A stretch of DNA of 14,015 nt, taken from Bacteroidales bacterium UBA1223 (GTDB lineage: Bacteria; Bacteroidota; Bacteroidia; Bacteroidales; P3). Both the position numbers and the translations under genes were made by a program. The notes under the pieces were generated by a model that was not told the origin of the DNA, searched no databases, and worked only from the letters and a program-made list of their open reading frames with translations. Location: the NCBI GenBank assembly GCA_002309155.1, contig DBXB01000055.1, positions 968-14,982 on the forward strand. The letters are read 5' to 3'. This document shows, in pieces, positions 1-6,863 of this stretch (the stretch's first letter is position 1; each line of letters begins with the position of its first letter).

Positions 1-476
1 CAGTAGGTGCAGAAATAGTCGCATCCATCCTGAATCTTGAAGAAGGTGCGTGTCCTGTCAGCATGTGAATAGGCGAGGTGAAAGCCCTCTATCGGTTCGG
101 GAGATAAGGACGAGGGTGCTGAGTCAGAACCTTTGTTCTCGATAAAGCGGTTGACATATTGCAGCAGGTCGTGTTTCTGTCCGTTGCCAAGGATGATGTC
201 GACTCCTTGGATTTTCCTGATCTCTTCGGCGGCATTCTGGGCGAAACAACCTATCACGGCGACTATAGCGTCGGGGTTTGTCGACAAAGCCTGTCGTATG
301 GCATTGCGACATTTCTTTTCGGCGATGGCTGTTACGGTGCAGGTGTTGACAACGTAAAGGTCGGCCTTGTCGCCGTAGTCCACTTGTTCCCATCCGGCAG
401 ATGTGAATGTGCTGACGATATGTGATGTCTCAGCAAAATTCAGCTTGCATCCGAGGGTGTGGGCGGCTATTCTCAT
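1..476 (-). CDS. mtaB: tRNA (N6-threonylcarbamoyladenosine(37)-C2)-methylthiotransferase MtaB, N-terminal part (cut by window edge)
   Basis: This is a radical-SAM methylthiotransferase that adds a methylthio group to t6A37 of tRNAs decoding ANN codons, acting in the cytoplasm. About 158 codons are visible. The N-terminal UPF0004 domain shows HTLGCKLNFAETS near residues 6-18 and VVNTCTVT near 45-52, whose cysteines help hold the auxiliary 4Fe-4S cluster, then VIGCFAQ with a third cysteine. At the left edge the frame reads KIQDGCDYFCTY, the start of the radical-SAM CxxxCxxC motif, with the last Cys codon incomplete. The GCKLNFAET signature favours MtaB over MiaB or RimO. The ATG directly follows the TAG of the upstream repeat-protein gene in the same frame, so the two are almost surely cotranscribed and translationally coupled. 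The remainder (SAM core and TRAM domain) lies outside the window. Confidence 0.95.
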   Translation of the reverse strand, partial: MRIAAHTLGCKLNFAETSHIVSTFTSAGWEQVDYGDKADLYVVNTCTVTAIAEKKCRNAIRQALSTNPDAIVAVIGCFAQNAAEEIRKIQGVDIILGNGQKHDLLQYVNRFIENKGSDSAPSSLSPEPIEGFHLAYSHADRTRTFFKIQDGCDYFCTY

Positions 477-1493
477 CTATTCATCCAGTTGGTCGACTCG
501 TTTCAGCGACTTGACCATCTTTATACAGTCTTCGTCGGGGAAGATGGTGAATGGCGGTTTGGGATCCAGATCCAGAGTTGCTCGCCCTTCAGCATCACTC
601 TTTATGCCTGAGATATTGCCGATATTCGACATCACACGGGATTTCTTGTCAATCATGACGAACATCTCGTGACCTACACGTTCGTTCAAGGTCTCGCATT
701 GTTCGCTGCAGGTCAGTTTCTCGCCATTGTTGAGATAAACCAATGTGCCGTTGGTGCGGGGCACCATATATGCTATTCCGAACACCGACTGCCAGCGTGG
801 TGAAGGGCTGTGTAGCAGGATTTTGCGATCAGCAAGGGCTCCGTTTTGCCAGCTCTCGTCAATGGTGAGGTTTCCGTTCTCATAGTATTTGCTTACGCCG
901 TCTTTCATGCCGTTTTTATAGTTGCAGTCTCGCGTCAATCTGCCACTGTTGTCGTACTCCTTCAGATGTCCTTGCATAAGTCCTTCCTCATAGCGGCCAG
1001 TGATGTAGGCCTTCTCTCCCAGACGCTTCCACCAGCGTCCGTGTCGGCGGTTGTCTTTCCATGTCGACACTTCGGCGGTGTCGCCTGCTGAGTTGAAGAT
1101 GACATGCGTTCCTTCTTTAATACCCATCCTATAGGTGGCTATCTTGATGACTTTGCCGTTGTTGTTGAAGAAATGCCACTCTCCGTCGCGGTTCTTCTGG
1201 TCGAAAAAGCCTGTGGCGAGAGGTCTGCCCTTGGAGTCGAAAGCCTCATGTTTGCAATAACGTCCCGGTACGGTGAATGTATTGCGGATCTTCAGAGTGC
1301 CGTCTGGGTAGTAGTAGTTGAACACACCCACCTCTTTGCCGTCTTCAAAAGTGCCTTCAAAGATGCGGCTTCCGTCTTTGTCGGTCTTAATCCAATGTCC
1401 TTGGCGGCGACCCTGCTTGTCTATCTTGTTTTGTGCCTGGCAAGCGAGTCCCAGACACAGTAATGAGAGAATGATAATTCTATATTTTAGCAT
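477..1493 (-). CDS. Secreted MORN/YwqK-like repeat protein
   Basis: The 338-residue product has an N-terminal signal sequence (hydrophobic IIILSLLCLGLACQAQ, about residues 6-21). A cysteine sits in the LAC context, but the lipobox is poor, so signal peptidase I cleavage is at least as likely. Residues about 27-215 contain degenerate repeats of the form G-x-x-x-G-x-W/Y-x-x-(Y/F)-x-x-(D/N)-G-x-L, for example GRRQGHW, YYYPDGTLKI, NRDGEWHFFNNNGKV and MKDGVSKYYENGNL. These match the MORN-like repeats of proteins often auto-named YwqK family antitoxin in Bacteroidota. That name does not demonstrate a toxin-antitoxin function, and no toxin partner is seen. The last ~120 residues are non-repetitive and unrecognised. 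The gene ends in a TAG immediately followed by the mtaB ATG. Its start is preceded by three 7-nt repeat units. Precise role unknown. Confidence 0.85.
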   Translation of the reverse strand: MLKYRIIILSLLCLGLACQAQNKIDKQGRRQGHWIKTDKDGSRIFEGTFEDGKEVGVFNYYYPDGTLKIRNTFTVPGRYCKHEAFDSKGRPLATGFFDQKNRDGEWHFFNNNGKVIKIATYRMGIKEGTHVIFNSAGDTAEVSTWKDNRRHGRWWKRLGEKAYITGRYEEGLMQGHLKEYDNSGRLTRDCNYKNGMKDGVSKYYENGNLTIDESWQNGALADRKILLHSPSPRWQSVFGIAYMVPRTNGTLVYLNNGEKLTCSEQCETLNERVGHEMFVMIDKKSRVMSNIGNISGIKSDAEGRATLDLDPKPPFTIFPDEDCIKMVKSLKRVDQLDE

Positions 1494-1497
1494 AATC

Positions 1498-1522
1498 TGG
1501 TGAATTGTGAATCGTGAATTGA
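1498..1522 (-). repeat. Heptamer array (AATTCAC-type units) directly upstream of a start codon
   Basis: On the minus strand three 7-nt units (AATTCAC, GATTCAC, AATTCAC) end 4 nt before the ATG of the MORN-like gene. This 25-nt block is identical, in the same orientation relative to the gene, to positions 2316-2340 in front of the TonB-dependent receptor. Confidence 0.85.
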
Positions 1523-1541
1523 CAATACAATAAAACCTTTC

Positions 1542-1612
1542 ATCTTAACATCTTAACACCTTAACATCATATCAACTTATCAACTTAACATCTTAACACC
1601 TTATCAACTTAT
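1542..1612. repeat. Low-complexity TTAACA/TTATCAAC array with an internal 40-nt direct repeat
   Basis: The stretch is built from short units of the CTTAACAT, CTTAACAC and CTTATCAA types. The 20-mer CTTAACATCTTAACACCTTA occurs at 1544-1563 and again at 1584-1603, exactly 40 nt later. It fills most of the 175-nt gap between two minus-strand genes. The rest of the gap is a short GC-rich patch (about 1618-1640) and an 8-nt-unit array at 1651-1667. No promoter is evident in it. Confidence 0.85.
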
Positions 1613-1650
1613 CTGGTTGGCCCCGCGAGCTTGATGAGCGAACATATCAA

Positions 1651-1667
1651 CGATTAAACAATTAAAC
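1651..1667. repeat. Octamer units (CGATTAAA / CAATTAAA)
   Basis: Two adjacent 8-nt units, CGATTAAA and CAATTAAA, lie just beyond the stop codon of the 161-residue secreted protein. The same unit family recurs at 2293-2310 and, reverse-complemented, at 6885-6919. Confidence 0.6.
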
Positions 1668-1668
1668 T

Positions 1669-2154
1669 TTACTCAACCGTTGCGTTCCTTATCGTATTAA
1701 CTATGCGACGTGTGGCGGTGTCGCTATGGTCAGCCCGCCGCAGGGGAACAACGGTCTGTTTACTTGGTTTGTCAGATTGGATCGTTGTGTCAGGGTTTGA
1801 CACTGTCTCCTCGGGAATCCACTCTTGCTCGGAAGACTTTGTTTTTACCTGTCTGACGGTGACCTTTTCTTTTACTGCGTTGAAAGTTACGGAATATTCG
1901 GTGTGTTTCTTGTCGGGGCGGATAGTCTGTATGGTGGCAATCTCGAAGGGGTCATCGATGACGACTCTTACATGATAGTCTTTCTCCTCCAGATTGTTGA
2001 TGGTAACAAGTCCTGACGATTTGCTGTTCTGCAAGACTCCGTTGAGGTAGACGTAGAACTTTGCGTCGCTAGACGAGACGAATGACAAGCTGGCGTTTTG
2101 TGCCTGCAAGGTTCCGAAAGTGATGAATATCGCGATAAAGATGAGCCGTTTCAT
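1669..2154 (-). CDS. Small secreted protein, function unknown
   Basis: The 161-residue product starts MKRLIFIAIFITFGTLQAQN, a clear signal peptide with likely cleavage after QAQ. Residues about 22-90 look like a small beta-sandwich: LSFVSSSDAKFYVYLNG followed by LVTINNLEEKDYHVRV and IRPDKKHTEYSVTF. This arrangement (value, carrier of a 'cost' loop, then a short extender) resembles PEGA-like or DUF4476-type N-terminal domains of Bacteroidales, but the match is from memory and not secure. The C-terminal 70 residues are polar, rich in K/T/S/P and probably disordered, ending in a basic, amphipathic stretch. A good Bacteroidota promoter lies 46 nt upstream (2200-2231). It may also serve the MORN-like gene and mtaB downstream, although a 175-nt repeat-filled gap separates them. 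Confidence 0.8.
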   Translation of the reverse strand: MKRLIFIAIFITFGTLQAQNASLSFVSSSDAKFYVYLNGVLQNSKSSGLVTINNLEEKDYHVRVVIDDPFEIATIQTIRPDKKHTEYSVTFNAVKEKVTVRQVKTKSSEQEWIPEETVSNPDTTIQSDKPSKQTVVPLRRADHSDTATRRIVNTIRNATVE

Positions 2155-2199
2155 TTCCCTGTTTTGTATTTGATAACGCCGATAGTTTTGTATTATTGT

Positions 2200-2231
2200 G
2201 CAAAAATACGCTTACTTTATGCAATAAACAA
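2200..2231 (-). promoter_or_regulatory. Bacteroidota-type promoter for the 161-residue secreted protein
   Basis: Read on the minus strand, TATTTTTGC (2208-2200) matches the -7 consensus TAnnTTTGC exactly. A TTG core at 2231-2229 stands 20 nt upstream in the place of the -33 TTTG element. The start codon is 46 nt further on. Confidence 0.7.
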
Positions 2232-2233
2232 TG

Positions 2234-2261
2234 TTTGACAACGTTAAGGAAAATTAAATTG
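2234..2261 (+). promoter_or_regulatory. Possible weak promoter for the TonB-dependent receptor operon
   Basis: TTTG at 2234-2237 could be a -33 element, and TAAATTG at 2255-2261 is a poor -7 element with a 17-nt spacer. Nothing better is visible before the gene. It would overlap, back to back, the minus-strand promoter at 2200-2231. Confidence 0.3.
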
Positions 2262-2345
2262 AAAATTAAAAATTGAAAATTTAAAATTATTTCGATTAAA
2301 CGATTAACCGAAAAATCAATTCACGATTCACAATTCACCATTCAC
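2252..2345. repeat. Composite low-complexity leader: AT-rich, octamer and heptamer arrays
   Basis: Three blocks follow each other. First comes an AAATTGAAAATT-type AT-rich array (2252-2290). Next are two octamers, CGATTAAA and CGATTAAC (2293-2308). Last are four heptamers AATTCAC, GATTCAC, AATTCAC, CATTCAC (2318-2345). The reverse complement of the octamer-plus-heptamer part closely resembles 6863-6919, so a composite element is present in two orientations. The array runs to within 6 nt of the receptor start codon. Confidence 0.8.
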
Positions 2346-2351
2346 CATCCC

Positions 2352-4901
2352 TTGACATCGTCTGCCATTATTAAACCATTGGTCACGGCATTGCTTCTCC
2401 TGCTGTCGGCATCCGGACTCTCGGCACAGTCCGGCGCATTCGTCGTGGGTACCGTGAAATCGGGAGATGGTGAGCCGTTGTCATATGCACATGTTACAGC
2501 CTATGATTTGAAGCCCGTCAGGGGTGCAACCACAGATGCTCAGGGACGATTCCGTCTGGCGCTTCCTCCCGACAGTCTGGTGTCATTGAGGGTCACCTAT
2601 ACGGGTTACGAGACAGTGGATACGGCAGTAAGAGTACGTGGCGGAGAGACCTTGTTGTTGAATGTTGTCCTCTACAGCATCTCTACCCAGCTCGACAAAG
2701 TCACCATCTCGCATGAGCGTTCCAGGACTACCACCTTTACCTCCATCGAGATGCAACGTATCGAGAATAATGTAGGTCCGCAGGCTGGCGTTGAGTCGTT
2801 GCTGAAGACACTCCCCGACGTCAGCTCCAATAACGAGATGTCGTCACAGTATTCAGTCCGAGGAGGCTCCTTCGACGAGAATCTGGTCTACATCAACGGC
2901 GTGGAGGTGTATCGTCCTCAGCTAGTCCGCAACGGACAGCAGGAGGGAACCTCGATAATAAATCCTGATTTGGTGGGGAATATCATGTTCTCGCCGGGCG
3001 GTTTCGATGCCACCTACGGCGACCGTATGGCGTCGGTGCTTGATATCACATACAGCAAGCCTTTGTTTGCCGACTCATCATACATCCATGGTAAAGCTTC
3101 TGCCTCGTTTCTCGGGGCATCACTCTCGTTGAAGGGCGCCGCCGGGAAACGGCTCTCCTATGCCCTGGGAGTCCGACAACACTCGAACCGATACATTTTC
3201 CGCTCGTTAGATACCAAAGGCAACTACAACACCTCGTATACCGATTTCCAAGGACTGCTGTCGTACCGTGCCAGTGATGTCCTTGACGTGAATCTGCTGC
3301 TCATCGCCTCCAGAAATGTCTATGGCCTTGTGCCTGAGTCGCAGACCACTACCTTTGGAGGTTTCATGGAGGTGATGCAGTTCGATGTCTATTATGAGGG
3401 CGAGGAGATTGACAACTACAAGACGGCGCTGGCTGCGGTCACTCTCGACTACCATCCTGGCGACGACTTCCGACTCAGATGGACCAACTCGTTCCAGTCT
3501 ACCAGTGAGGCGGAGACATACGACATTCTGAGCCAGTATATGCTCTACGAACTGAATGTCGGCAATGTTGGTGAAGACGGTATGACCGAACGCTTCGACC
3601 GTGGCATCGGCTCCTTCATGGAGCATGCCCGCAATTACCTCAAGACAAATATCTTCTCGTCGGAATTGCGGGGCATCCACTACGCTCGCATGGGTAACTG
3701 GAACTGGGGACTTAAGTTTCAGTATGAGCAGGTCCGTGACCGCATGAGAGAGTGGAAATGGGTGGACTCTGCCGGCTATGCCATGCCTGCCGTGATACCT
3801 CTGCCAGGTGACGGCAGTACTATGCCGCAGATACCTATGCTTCAGCTCTTTTGTCGTGCCAACCATACAGTGTCGACAATGCGGTTCAGCTCATTCCTGC
3901 AGCGCGACCTGGACTACTATACTAACCGAGGCGACAAACTGTCTCTGGTGGCGGGAGTAAGATTACAAGGCTATGCGATAGATTTCACGGATGATAACGA
4001 ATGGGGCAACAGCTCCAACTACCCCCATCAGCCTCTCTTTGACGACACCTCGAAATATAACCGTCAGCTGTTCCTCTCTCCGAGATTGAGTCTTAACTAC
4101 AAGCCTAAATGGGAGAAAGACATGCTTTTCAGACTGTCGGGAGGAGTCTATAGCCAACCGACAATCTACAGGGAATACAGGTATGATGACGGCACACTGA
4201 ACCACGCCGCCACACCGCAGCATTCCTACCAGGCTACGGCTTCGTTCGATTGGAATTTCCATGTCAGAAAGAGCCCGTTCAAGTTTACGGCTGATGTGTA
4301 TTACAAATATATCACCGACCTTATCCCTTACCGTATCGAGAACCTACGCATAAGGTATGATGCCGAAAACAACGCCGTGGGTTACGCCACGGGTATCTCT
4401 CTGCGTGTCAGTGGCGAGGTGGTGAATGGTCTTGAGTCGTGGGCGTCGCTCTCGCTGATGAAAACTCAGGAGGATATTGAGGGTGACGACTATGGATGGC
4501 TGGCGCGTCCTACAGATCAGCGTGTCAGTTTCAAGATCTATTTCCAGGACTATGTCCCGAATGTTCCGTTCTGGCGTATGTCGCTGAACTTTATCGTCGG
4601 CAGCGGACTCCCGTTTACTTATCCCACACAGACGGATTTCTCCAAACAGTACAACTATCCCGCCTATTTCCGTGTGGATTGGGGCAACACCATACAGCTC
4701 TCACGCTTCGAGAAATTGAAAAACAGTCGGCTGATGAAGTGGTTCGATGACATCCTCCTTTCGGTGGAGGTCTTCAACCTCTTCGATTACAAGAACGTGG
4801 TGTCGTATATCTGGGTTGCCGATTACTCAAACCAATACTATCCGGTGCCCAATTACCTCACCGCCCGTCAGCTAAACTTCAAACTAACACTCACATTCTG
4901 A
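2352..4901 (+). CDS. TonB-dependent outer-membrane receptor with N-terminal carboxypeptidase-regulatory-like domain
   Basis: The 849-residue protein is an outer-membrane active-transport channel driven by TonB-ExbBD; the ligand is unknown. A signal peptide spans about residues 1-25 (ALLLLLSASGLSAQ). A CarboxypepD_reg-like beta domain follows at about 28-105 (VGTVKSGDGEPLSYAHV, TDAQGRFRL). The plug, about 125-235, includes QYSVRGGSFDENLVYINGVE, GQQEGTSIINPDLV and GGFDATYGDRMASVLDI, a set conserved in a widespread non-SusC receptor of Bacteroidota. The rest is the beta-barrel, ending in LTLTF with the terminal Phe used for outer-membrane insertion. No SusD gene is adjacent, which argues against a glycan-utilisation pair. 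The only start that keeps the signal peptide is TTG at 2352; there is no in-frame ATG nearby. The M16-like gene follows 16 nt downstream, so they form an operon. Confidence 0.92.
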   Translation: MTSSAIIKPLVTALLLLLSASGLSAQSGAFVVGTVKSGDGEPLSYAHVTAYDLKPVRGATTDAQGRFRLALPPDSLVSLRVTYTGYETVDTAVRVRGGETLLLNVVLYSISTQLDKVTISHERSRTTTFTSIEMQRIENNVGPQAGVESLLKTLPDVSSNNEMSSQYSVRGGSFDENLVYINGVEVYRPQLVRNGQQEGTSIINPDLVGNIMFSPGGFDATYGDRMASVLDITYSKPLFADSSYIHGKASASFLGASLSLKGAAGKRLSYALGVRQHSNRYIFRSLDTKGNYNTSYTDFQGLLSYRASDVLDVNLLLIASRNVYGLVPESQTTTFGGFMEVMQFDVYYEGEEIDNYKTALAAVTLDYHPGDDFRLRWTNSFQSTSEAETYDILSQYMLYELNVGNVGEDGMTERFDRGIGSFMEHARNYLKTNIFSSELRGIHYARMGNWNWGLKFQYEQVRDRMREWKWVDSAGYAMPAVIPLPGDGSTMPQIPMLQLFCRANHTVSTMRFSSFLQRDLDYYTNRGDKLSLVAGVRLQGYAIDFTDDNEWGNSSNYPHQPLFDDTSKYNRQLFLSPRLSLNYKPKWEKDMLFRLSGGVYSQPTIYREYRYDDGTLNHAATPQHSYQATASFDWNFHVRKSPFKFTADVYYKYITDLIPYRIENLRIRYDAENNAVGYATGISLRVSGEVVNGLESWASLSLMKTQEDIEGDDYGWLARPTDQRVSFKIYFQDYVPNVPFWRMSLNFIVGSGLPFTYPTQTDFSKQYNYPAYFRVDWGNTIQLSRFEKLKNSRLMKWFDDILLSVEVFNLFDYKNVVSYIWVADYSNQYYPVPNYLTARQLNFKLTLTF

Positions 4902-4917
4902 AACTGTAGTAATACCT

Positions 4918-6219
4918 ATGTCTCTTTTGCCCGCCGATATAGACCGTTCAGGACTTGTTCCTCATCAGTATAGGATGCATAACGGTCGTACAGTTTATTA
5001 TTTCCCCATGTCGGACTCTGACGGTTCCGCAAGCGGACACCGTATAGAGATGGTGAAGATGGACTTCATCTTCGAGGCTGGAACAGCTTTGCAGGACAAG
5101 ATGCTGCAGTCGGCGTCGGCAATCCAGCTGCTCGTCGAGGGCACTGACCGTCATACGGCACGGGAGATAGCGGAATTCCTCGACTTCAGAGGTATTATTG
5201 TGGAGAAATCCAACGACGCTGTCTCGGCAACCATCACCTTCTATCTCATGTCCCGCTATGCGGATCAGCTGTTGCCTCTGCTGCACGAGATGATAACCAG
5301 TCCGACTTATCCCGAACGTGAGTTCAAACTGTTCATCGATAAACGCCGCCAGTCTTTCAGAACGTCAATGCTTAAGACCTCCTATGTGGCACGGTGCAGA
5401 TTCTATGAAGAACTGTATGGACCTCGCCATCCGTTGGGACGGTTCGCCTCACTTGATGACTTTGACAAGCTGACTGCCGAGGATGTGCGGGATTTCCACC
5501 GGCGCTATTACAATCCCTCCCGAATGACCATAGTCCTTGGTGGCGATGTCACGCCTCATCTGCTGCAGACTGTCGACGCCTGTTTCGGAAACGATGTGGC
5601 GGAGGCCTCCTCGCCGATTGTATTGCCACCTCCTATGGGTAAGGCACATGGTTTGGTGCGCTGCGAGATTCCCAATGCGGTGCAGAACACACTCCGTATC
5701 GGTTCCATCCTGCCATTCCGTTGGAATGATGTCGAATATTGCCAGTTTATGGTTCTGTCGGCCATTCTGGGCGGTTATTTCGGTTCCCGATTGATGAGCA
5801 ACCTGCGTGAGGATAAGGGCTATACCTACGGTGTCAATGCGATGACCCAGATGTATAGCGGCAGTATGGCGTTTTTTGTCACCACCGATGTGGCGGCCGA
5901 CAAGAGTGACGTCGCCCTCGCTGAAATCAGGAAGGAGATGGATAGACTCTGTCAGGAGCCGGTCTCCGACGAGGAATTGGGACTTGTGAGAACCAGCGTG
6001 CTGGGAGATTTCCTCCGCACCATAGATGGCGTGTTCGAGCGTAGCGAGAGGTTCTGCCAACAGTTCACCTGTGGCATAGATGAGACTTTCGCCGACAACC
6101 TCATGTCGGTCCTTTCCCCTGACTCGCCTGACGCTGTCACACCTGATATTCTCCTTGCTCTTGCCAATAGGATCTTCGCCGCCGACCGCCTTTTGATTGT
6201 CTCGGCTGGTAAGCAGTGA
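4918..6219 (+). CDS. M16-family (insulinase/pitrilysin fold) protein with degenerate zinc site
   Basis: The 433-residue product has two M16 half-domains. The first, residues about 20-210, includes EAGTALQDK, EGTDRHTAREIAEFLDFRG and RRYYNPSRMTIVLGGDV. The second, about 235-425, includes LSAILGGYFGSRLMSNLRE and KGYTYGV. In active M16 enzymes the inverted HxxEH motif lies before the GT; here that position reads about residues 66-70 as A-S-A-I-Q, so both His and the Glu are lost. The distal Glu region (EREFKLFIDKRRQ) is also unlike the active form. The R...Y pair of the C-terminal half (R297, Y304) is kept, as in non-catalytic M16 subunits that pair with an active partner. No signal peptide is visible, so a cytoplasmic location is expected. 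It is coupled to the upstream receptor. The partner and function are unknown. Confidence 0.87.
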   Translation: MSLLPADIDRSGLVPHQYRMHNGRTVYYFPMSDSDGSASGHRIEMVKMDFIFEAGTALQDKMLQSASAIQLLVEGTDRHTAREIAEFLDFRGIIVEKSNDAVSATITFYLMSRYADQLLPLLHEMITSPTYPEREFKLFIDKRRQSFRTSMLKTSYVARCRFYEELYGPRHPLGRFASLDDFDKLTAEDVRDFHRRYYNPSRMTIVLGGDVTPHLLQTVDACFGNDVAEASSPIVLPPPMGKAHGLVRCEIPNAVQNTLRIGSILPFRWNDVEYCQFMVLSAILGGYFGSRLMSNLREDKGYTYGVNAMTQMYSGSMAFFVTTDVAADKSDVALAEIRKEMDRLCQEPVSDEELGLVRTSVLGDFLRTIDGVFERSERFCQQFTCGIDETFADNLMSVLSPDSPDAVTPDILLALANRIFAADRLLIVSAGKQ

Positions 6220-6223
6220 GATT

Positions 6224-6290
6224 GTGAATTGTGACCCGTGACCTGTGACCCGTGACCCGTGACCTGATCGTATCACCGGTCACTGGTCAT
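6224..6290. repeat. Heptamer array GTGACCY with inverted counterpart (hairpin-forming)
   Basis: Six consecutive 7-nt units (GTGAATT, GTGACCC, GTGACCT, GTGACCC, GTGACCC, GTGACCT) run from 6224 to 6265, starting 4 nt after the M16-like stop. After a short spacer containing GATCGTATCA the same motif returns inverted (GGTCAC, GGTCAT, to 6290). The arms 6252-6266 and 6276-6290 are complementary at 12 of 15 positions. No T-tract of intrinsic-terminator type follows, only ATAAAAAT. Confidence 0.85.
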
Positions 6291-6305
6291 AAAAATATCA
6301 TTTAT

Positions 6306-6357
6306 CCCTTAACTTCCTTTAACTTCCCTTAACTTCCCATTTAACTCCCCTTAACTA
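6306..6357. repeat. Decamer array (CCCTTAACTT type)
   Basis: Five TTAACTY-containing units recur almost exactly every 10 nt upstream of the peroxiredoxin promoter. The same unit family appears at 6930-6960 in the same orientation and at 11474-11506 reverse-complemented, always upstream of a gene in a consistent orientation. Confidence 0.85.
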
Positions 6358-6388
6358 TTTGTCAGATTGTCAAAAATGTGTATTTTTG
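6358..6388 (+). promoter_or_regulatory. Bacteroidota-type promoter for the Bcp peroxiredoxin
   Basis: TTTG at 6358-6361 (-33) and TATTTTTG at 6381-6388 (-7, TAnnTTTG) are separated by 19 nt, which is the consensus geometry. Transcription would start near 6394, giving a leader of under 20 nt before the ATG at 6411. Confidence 0.8.
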
Positions 6389-6410
6389 TAATCTTAAATA
6401 CTTTTTATAT

Positions 6411-6854
6411 ATGCTTAAGATTGGTACTAAAGCTCCTTATTTTGAAGGGGTTGATGAAAATGGCAACGCTGTTAAGCTCTCCGATTTCGCTGGAGGCAAA
6501 TTGGTTCTCTATTTCTATCCGAAGGATAGTACCCCAGGCTGTACCGCCGAGGCTTGCGATTTGAGGGACAATTATGAGAGATTTCTCTCATTGGGTTACA
6601 AGGTGCTTGGCGTCAGTCGTGACAGCGCTGCTTCTCACCAGCGTTTTATCGCTAAATATAGTCTGCCGTTTCATTTGATAGCTGACACCGACCTCAAGAT
6701 ACTCAAGGCTTATGAGGCCTGGGGCGAGAAAAAGATGTACGGCAAGGTGACGGAAGGGACTCTGCGGACTACCTACGTGATTGATGAAAAGGGCGTCATC
6801 ATCGACGCTATCGGCAAGGTCGACACCAAAAACCACACTGCCCAGATTCTGTAA
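6411..6854 (+). CDS. bcp: Thioredoxin-dependent thiol peroxidase, Bcp/PrxQ family
   Basis: This 147-residue cytoplasmic peroxiredoxin reduces H2O2 and organic hydroperoxides with electrons from thioredoxin. The active-site motif is PKDSTPGCTAEACDLRD, with the peroxidatic cysteine C44 and the resolving cysteine C49 five residues later, the atypical 2-Cys PrxQ pattern. The N-terminus (KIGTKAPYFEGVDENG), VLGVSRDSAASHQRF, LPFHLIADTD and TLRTTYVIDEKGVI all fit Bcp. The ATG at 6411 is chosen because a GTG 33 nt upstream would add a peptide lying inside the promoter region (-7 element at 6381-6388). The C-terminus (DTKNHTAQIL) is normal for the family. It has its own promoter, and both flanks are repeat arrays, so it is probably transcribed alone. 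Confidence 0.95.
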   Translation: MLKIGTKAPYFEGVDENGNAVKLSDFAGGKLVLYFYPKDSTPGCTAEACDLRDNYERFLSLGYKVLGVSRDSAASHQRFIAKYSLPFHLIADTDLKILKAYEAWGEKKMYGKVTEGTLRTTYVIDEKGVIIDAIGKVDTKNHTAQIL

Positions 6855-6863
6855 TAATTATTT

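Noticed and set aside
1542..1612. CRISPR-like repetition
   Set aside because: Units are short and contiguous with no unique spacers, and no cas genes are present.
3207..3866. 219-codon minus-strand frame inside the TonB-dependent receptor
   Set aside because: The receptor reads continuously through it with barrel character; this is an antisense shadow.
5449..6276. 275-codon minus-strand frame opposite the M16-like gene
   Set aside because: It runs into the heptamer array at its start (repeat-derived GHGSRVTGHGS text) and has no protein-like features; the plus strand is M16.
6378..6410. Upstream GTG start extending the peroxiredoxin by 11 residues
   Set aside because: It lies within the promoter region, and the family N-terminus begins at the ATG at 6411.
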